Assembly (NCBI GenBank): GCA_023548195.1
Contig: JAJHZJ010000061.1
Span: 2,334,771-2,398,770, forward strand
Direction: 5' to 3'
From: Bettongia penicillata ogilbyi
Taxonomy: Eukaryota; Chordata; Mammalia; Diprotodontia; Potoroidae
DNA length: 64,000 nt
Shown: one piece after another, positions 58,557-64,000 of the stretch
How positions within the stretch are numbered: the first letter of the stretch is position 1
Layout of the letters: each line of letters starts with the position of its first letter
Notes under the pieces: generated by a model
Database searches by the model: none
What the model was told of the DNA's origin: nothing
What the model saw: only the letters and a program-made list of their open reading frames with translations
Position numbers and translations under genes: made by a program

Positions 58557-58980
58557 TAATGCAGTATTTCTTAAAATATCACTCTTTGGTGAAGTGAACT
58601 GAACCAGGAGAATTCTGTACACAAACCAGCCACAGTATACAATGACTGATTTTGATAGACTTAGTCCTTCTCAAAATGCAAGGATCTAAAACAATTCCAA
58701 AGGACTCATGACAGAAAATGCCATCCACATCCAGAGAAGGCCTATGGAATCTAAATGCAGAACAAAGACTATTTTCTTCATTGTTTTGTTTTTCTTCCTC
58801 ATGGTTTTTCCCGTGTTATAATTCTTCTATGAAACATGACTAATGTGAAAATGTGTTGAACAGGAATTATGTGTAGAGCCTATATCAGATTGCGTGCCCT
58901 CCTGGGGAGGGAGGGGAGAATATTTAAAACCTAGGGAAGTGAATGCTGAGAAGTAAAAGTCAATAAACTAAGAAATAGCG
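58557..58980 (+). repeat. L1 3'UTR, plus strand
   Basis: 'gaaccaggagaattctgtac', 'atgccatccacatccagaga', 'acatgactaatgtgaaaatg' and 'cctatatcagattgcgtgcc' lead to a short A/T end, the typical marsupial L1 3' untranslated region. Its complement is the 3'UTR seen at 43560-43840. Confidence 0.85.
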
Positions 58981-58984
58981 CTCC

Positions 58985-59580
58985 TTGGTCTGTTTTGAAG
59001 GCAGTTATTAATATGAGATGTCATAAAATTCTTCAACTTTTGGTTTTGTTTTTAAATATCTTGTCTCATGGAATCATTAACTTTTCTTTGGTCCGTTCCA
59101 ATTTTTGAGGATCCTGCTACTTGGATAAAGTTTTGCACTTTGTGTACTAAGGTGTTAATTCTCCAAGCGTTTCTCCATACTTCTCATTTCCTTACTAATT
59201 TTAAGGCGCTTGAAAACTTTTTCTTACTGCTTATAGTTTTTTCCTTGACTTGGAAGCTCTAAATTTTTGGCAATGACATTCCTGGGAATTTTCATTTTGG
59301 GATTTCTTTCAGGACAAGATTGGTGGATTCTATTTTTTCTTTGCTATCTCTGCTCTAATATGTCTAGTATGACAATTATCCTTTCATAATTTCCTAAAGT
59401 ATTGGGGTTATTATTTGGGGTAACAAAACCTAATACATGTACAGTCAAGCAAAACAAATTTCCAAATTGGTCACATCCGAAAGGAAATATATCTCTATCT
59501 AAATAAAAATCTACATCTATATTCATCTATCTGTCTCATCTTGTACTCTGAGTCTTTCATTTTTCTATCAGGAAAGTAGG
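58985..59580 (-). repeat. L1 ORF1 fragment, minus strand
   Basis: The complement contains ORF1 RRM-region blocks: 'ttggcaatgacattcctggg' and 'ttctttcaggacaagattgg' align by eye with 62393-62444 of the younger half-LINE's ORF1 complement. Strongly diverged. Confidence 0.65.
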
Positions 59581-61878
59581 TAGTAGTTTTCATTATTAGT
59601 CCTCTGGAAATTTCATTGGTCATCTTACTGATCAGATTTCCTAGGTCTTCTAAAATTTTTTTGTTCTTTAGAATATTGCTGTAATCATTAAAATTATTCT
59701 TCAGTTTTGTTTACTTCACTCAGCATTAGTGCACAGAAGTTTTTCAGGTTTCTCTGAAACCACTTCTTTCACCCTTTTTTATAGCACAATTGTATCACAT
59801 ATCCTTATATGCCATAACTTTTCCATCCATTCTTCAGTTTATGGCCATCCTTAGATCTCATTTTTACTTTTGTATTTCTCTGTGTGTGTTTTATTTCCTC
59901 CTTTGACTAGCTCAGAAGAAAGTGAGGTTCAAGTGTTATTTGTGCCCTTTCCAGGCCTTTCTTCTTGTTAATATAGATGATTATTGTGAACTCTGATTAT
60001 ATAATTTTCCCTAACCTTTCTTTCCATTCCCTCTCTCTCATCTTTTAAGATCATCAAAATAAAATAGAACCACTCTTGTGCCTTCTGTCTAATTAGATTC
60101 CCTCTGTGACCCCTAGTGAGCATGATAGGGATAAGAAGAGACACATTTATCAGTTCCCTTTATTAAAATGTAAGGAGTTTGGCCTTATTTAGTCCTTTAT
60201 AATTGTTTTATTTGTTTGCCTTTTAATGTCTCTTTTAACTCTTGTGTTGGATTTTCCAAAATGCTTACATAGTTTTGGTCTTTTTATCAGGAATGCTTGG
60301 AAGTTCTCTATTTCATTAATGGTTTATTTTTTTCCCAGCAGGATTATACTAAGTTTTGCTGAGTCAAGTTATTCTGGGCTGTAATCCTATATCCTTTGCC
60401 TTCCGGAATACTGTATCCAAAATTTCTACTCCCTTCCATAGTGGTGGCTGCTAATGTGTCATCCTGATTATGGCTCATTGGTATTTGAATTTTTTCTTTT
60501 TTCTACTTATTTTTTATTTGATCTGGAATATGTGAATTTTGGCTATGATATTCCTGGGAGTTTTTATTGTGAAGTTTCTTTCACTGAGTGCCTGGCAGAT
60601 TCTATTTCAACTTTTCCCTTTGTTTTTAAGATATCTGGGCAGCTTTTTGTTTTGTTTTTAGATTTCTTGAAATGTGATGGTGGTGTAGGCGCTTCCCCCC
60701 ACCCCATTCTCTCTTGTCATATGTTCAATGATTCCTCAATTTTTTTCTCCTATATCTCTTTTTCAGGTCGGTTGTTTTCTACTATGAAACGCCTCACATT
60801 TTCTTCTATTCTTTTAGTCTTTTTACTTTTAATATTTCTTCTTGTCTCATGAAGTCACTGACTTCTGCTTAGGCAATTCTGATTTTTAGGGAGGGCAAGT
60901 TTCTTGCATGGGCAAGGTTTTATACCTCTTGTGACAAGCTGTTATTTCCCTTTGCAATTTTTTCTTCTGTAACTTTCATTTCTTTTCCATTATTTTCTTT
61001 CTAGCATTCTCATTTCATTTATAAAAACATTTTTTAATTCTTTTTTTTCTTAAATATAAATTTATTTAACTTTTTACATTCATTTTCACAAAATTTTGGG
61101 TTCCAAATTTTCTCCCCATTTATCCCCTCTCCCTACCCCAATACACCGAGCATTCTAATTTTCCCTATCACCAATCTGCCCTCTCCTATCACCCCTCCCT
61201 TCTCTTGTCCCCATCTTCTCTTTTGTCCTGTAGGGCCAGATGACTTTCTATTCTCCCTAACTGTATTTCTTATTTCCTAGTAGCAAGAACAATACTAAAC
61301 AGTTGTTCCTAAAACTTTGAGTTCCAAATTCTCCCCATCCCTCCCTCCCCACCCATTCCCTTTGGGAAGGCAGGCAATTCAATATAGGCCCTATCTGTGT
61401 AGTTTTGCAAATGACTGCAATAATAGTCGTGTTATGTAAGACTAACTGTATTTACCTCCATCTTATCCTGCCCCCCATTGTTTCTCTTTTGTCTTTTGAT
61501 CCTGTCCCTCCCCAAGAGAGTTGACTTCAAATTGCTCCCTCCTCCCATTGCTCTCCCTTCCATCATCCCCCCCACCCTGCTTATCTCCTCCCCCACTTTC
61601 CTGTATTGTAAGATAGGTTTTCACACCAAAATGAGTGTGCATTTTATTCCTTCCTTTAGTCGAATGTGATGAGAGTAAACTTCATGTTTTTTTCTCATCT
61701 CTCCTCTTTTTCCCTCCATTAAAAAGTCTCCTGCTTGCCTCTTGAATGAGAGATAATTTACTCCATTCCATTTCACCCTCTTTCCTCCCACTACATTTCT
61801 CTCTCACCGTTTACCTTAATTTCTTTTAAGATGTGGTCCCATCCTATTCAATTCACTCTGTGCTCTCTGTCTCTTTAT

Positions 61879-61946
61879 GTGTGTGCATGTGTGTGTTCGT
61901 GCATGCGTGTACATGTGTGTGTGCGTGTGTGTATGTGTGTGTGTGT
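61879..61946. repeat. (TG)n tract in the second HAL1 3'UTR
   Basis: TG-rich tract followed by 'ggtcccaccaactacccaga', the exact complement context of the AC tract in the first element. Confidence 0.92.
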
Positions 61947-62180
61947 GGTCCCACCAACTACCCAGATACTGAAAAGTTTTAAGAGTTACAAATATTGTCT
62001 TTCCATGTAGGAATGTAAACGGTTCACCTTTGGTAAGTCCCTTATGACTTCTCTTTGCTGTTTACTTTTTCATGCTTCTTCTCATTCTTGTGTTTGAAAG
62101 TCAAATTTTCTTTTCAGCTCTGGTCTTTTCATCAAGAATGCTTGAAAGTCCTCTGTTTCATTGAAAGACTATATTTTCCC

Positions 62181-63173
62181 CTAAAGTATTATACTCAGTT
62201 TTGCTGGGTAGGTGATTCTTGGTTTGAGCCCTAGTTCCTTTGACTTCTGGAATATCGTATTCCACGCCCTTCCATCCCTTAATGTAGAAGCTGCTAGATC
62301 TTGTGTCATCCTGATTGTATTTCCACAGTACTGGAATTGGTTCTTTCTAGCTGCTTGCAAGATTTTTTCCTTGAGCTGGGAGTTCTGGAATTTGGCCACA
62401 ATGTTCCTAGGAGTTTCTCTTTTTGGATCTCTTTCAGGCGGTGATCGATGGATTCTTTCAATACTTATTTTGCCCTCTGGTTGTAGAATGTCAGGGCAGT
62501 TTTCCTTGATAATTTCATGGAAGATGATGTCTAGGCTCTTTTTTTGATCATGACTTTCAGGTAGTCCCATAATTTTTAAATTGTTTCTCCTGGATCTATT
62601 TTCCAGGTCAGTTGTTTTTCCCATGAGATATTTCACATTCTCTTCCATTTTTTCATTCTTTTGGTTTTGTTTGGTGATTTCTTGGTTTCTCGTAAAGTCA
62701 TTAGCCTCCATCTGTTCCATTCTAATTTTGAGAGAACTATTTTCTTCAGTGAGCTTTTGAACCTCTTTTTCCATTTGGCTAATTCTGCTTTTGAAAGCAT
62801 TCTTCTCCTCATTGGCTTTTTGAACCTCTTTTGCCAATTGAGTGAGCCTATTTTTCAAGGTGTTATTTTCTTCAGCATTTTTTTGGGTCTCCTTTAGCAA
62901 GGTACTGACCCGTTTTTCATGCTTTCCTTGCATCTCTCTCATTTCTCTTCCCAGTTTTTCCTCCACCTGTCTAACTTGATTTTCAAAATTCTTTTTGAGC
63001 TTTTCCATGGCCTGAGCCCACCGGACATCCACCTCGGATGTCTGGGATACAGAGGCCCCGACCTCCATGTCTTTCCCTGAGGGTTCCTCGTCATCAGAAA
63101 TGAAAAGTGGGAACATCTGTCCCCCAACAAAGTAGTTTTCTATGGTCTTATTTTTCTTCCCTTTTCTGGGCAT
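62181..63173 (-). pseudogene. HAL1/L1 ORF1 with premature stop, 330 aa
   Basis: Same start and domains as the intact 352-aa protein: MPRKGKKNKTIENYF, the coiled coil, the RRM-like domain beginning NNLKIMGLPE and the YPAKLSIIL motif. It then meets a TAG at 62178-62180 where the first copy has CAG (Q335), so the last 18 residues are lost. A few residues are also missing near position 30. Otherwise the frame is open and identity to the first copy is high from the coiled coil onward. Confidence 0.9.
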
Positions 63174-64000
63174 TTTCCCAGCCAGTTACTTGACTTCTGA
63201 GATTCCTCTGCACCCCTGCCTAGATCTGCTCAGCTAGTGCTTGGGGTCTGAGATTGAAATGCTGCTTCCCAGCCTCAGGGCTTTCATTGGCGGGTGAGGC
63301 TGCTATTCAACGTGAGCTAAAGTCCTGGTGCTAGGGTGGGGGCATGGCCGCCTCCCAGGCTCAGTTCCCTCAGGGGCTTTATGCAGAGACCTTTGGTAAT
63401 GGCCCTGAGCCCCTGCCTGCTCCGGGAGCACCTGGCCGCTGCTGCCTCTTCCGCTGCCTCCTGAGGGGGCCCGAGCCACGGAGACACCCCGCGCCCCTCT
63501 CGGCCAGTCCAGAAATCTCTCTCATTGACCTGTAGTGCCTGTTGGTGGACGAACCTTCGCGGCCCCCGGAGATTCCATCCCTGAAGCCTGCTCGAATCTG
63601 CTCCTCTGGGGCTGCACAGCCAGGGCAGCGCAGGGGTGGGCTCCGCTGTCCGGAGTGCAATGGACCCCTGGGGATGGCTTTCCAGGGCTCTCTGGAACAG
63701 AAATCTCTTCCACTGTGTTTCTGCACGGCTTGAACTTCTCCACAATTTGTGGGGAGCTCTTTCTACAGGAAATTTATGGGCTGTGGGTTCGGAGCTAGCA
63801 TACGTGAGTCTTTCTATTCCACCATCTTGGCTCCTCCCCACATTTTTTAATTCTTAAAAAAAAAAAAACAAAAAACAACTTTTATCTATCCCAAAAATTC
63901 TAGTTGAATTTGTGCACAAGATGCATTTTTCTTTGAGTCTTTGCTTGTAGATATTTTGGGATTATTTTCTTCTGGATTTGTGTCCCAAGAGTTCCTATCA

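Larger units (their letters stand above)
61043..63839 (-). mobile_element. Second HAL1-like half-LINE, minus strand
   Basis: On the minus strand the element starts 'ggggaggagccaagatggtg' (63839 downward) and has a CpG-containing 5'UTR, an ORF1 (63173-62181), an about 1-kb 3'UTR with a TG/CA tract and an A-rich tail. It is flanked by a perfect 16-bp target duplication, 'acattttttaattctt', at 61027-61042 and 63840-63855. Like the first copy it has no ORF2. It is inserted in the same orientation as the older L1 around it. Confidence 0.9.
59680..64000 (-). mobile_element. Older L1/HAL-type element, minus strand, split by a younger half-LINE
   Basis: 59680-59880 is the complement of an L1 ORF2/3' end ('ctcagcattagtgcacagaa'). 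60260-61026 is antisense ORF1 C-terminal and RRM sequence ('gctgagtcaagttattctgg', 'ggctatgatattcctgggag'). After the younger insertion it resumes at 63856-64000 with antisense ORF1 N-terminal text ('gattattttcttctggattt') and runs off the window. The plus-strand 132-codon frame at 60454-60852 is a shadow of the decayed antisense ORF1. Confidence 0.7.

Noticed and set aside
1..64000. LRBA instead of NBEA as the host gene
   Set aside because: Both exons match the shared NBEA/LRBA region, but FVRNAFGSTHAEALLKA and KSKKTFRSQ fit NBEA better as I recall the paralogues. A protein search would settle it.

Overview
The window is eukaryotic nuclear DNA, almost certainly from a marsupial. It is AT-rich, very repeat-dense and has no compact gene array. 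The only host coding sequence recognised is two short exons on the minus strand, 38949-39073 (upstream in the transcript) and 9299-9442. They join in phase and encode a neurobeachin (NBEA) segment just N-terminal of the PH-BEACH module. The whole window is therefore NBEA exon-plus-intron sequence: a 29.5 kb intron between the exons, at least 9.3 kb of the next intron (1-9298) and at least 24.9 kb of the previous one (39074-64000). The marsupial call rests on repeated SINEs with the head 'ggcagctaggtggtgcagtg', BovB/RTE LINE remnants, and L1/HAL1 elements with L2, L3/CR1 and MIR background.

Layout. 1-9.3 kb: minus-strand L2 and L3 remnants and several SINEs, then the NBEA exon. 9.6-15.9 kb: SINE/MIR copies, an L3 element carrying a 107-bp tandem duplication and a hAT-like insertion, and a duplicated segment of unknown origin. 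15.9-23.45 kb: one plus-strand L2 split by a solo LTR (6-bp target duplication), a SINE and a nearly full-length decayed RTE-like LINE. 23.5-35.7 kb: mostly unique AT-rich intron with old MIR/L2 pieces, candidate conserved non-coding stretches and one unexplained CpG-containing island near 34.3-34.8 kb. 35.7-39 kb: MIR, L2, a second LTR and the other NBEA exon. 40.9-48 kb: L2, L1 3' end, BovB, and a three-level nest (minus-strand L1, then an LTR, then an intact half-LINE). 49.6-56.5 kb: another RTE-type reverse transcriptase fragment, L2 in both orientations, SINEs. 58.5-64 kb: L1 3' end and older L1 sequence on the minus strand, with a second half-LINE inserted in it.

How it fits together. 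The mobile elements form visible partnerships. One SINE subtype ends with the 3' tail of the RTE-like LINE at 19.3-23.3 kb. Another ends with a BovB-type tail, and BovB is present at 42.7-43.4 kb. The two half-LINEs (about 2.8 kb each) carry an L1 ORF1 but no ORF2, so they would need L1 reverse transcriptase supplied in trans. I found no evidence of an undescribed functional system. The most interesting items are the half-LINEs (intact ORF1, 5' YY1-like site, shared upstream open frame, tandem 5'UTR monomer), the nested insertions with target duplications, the 14.05/15.55 kb duplication and the 34.3 kb island. Repeat boundaries are by eye and approximate unless a target duplication fixes them.
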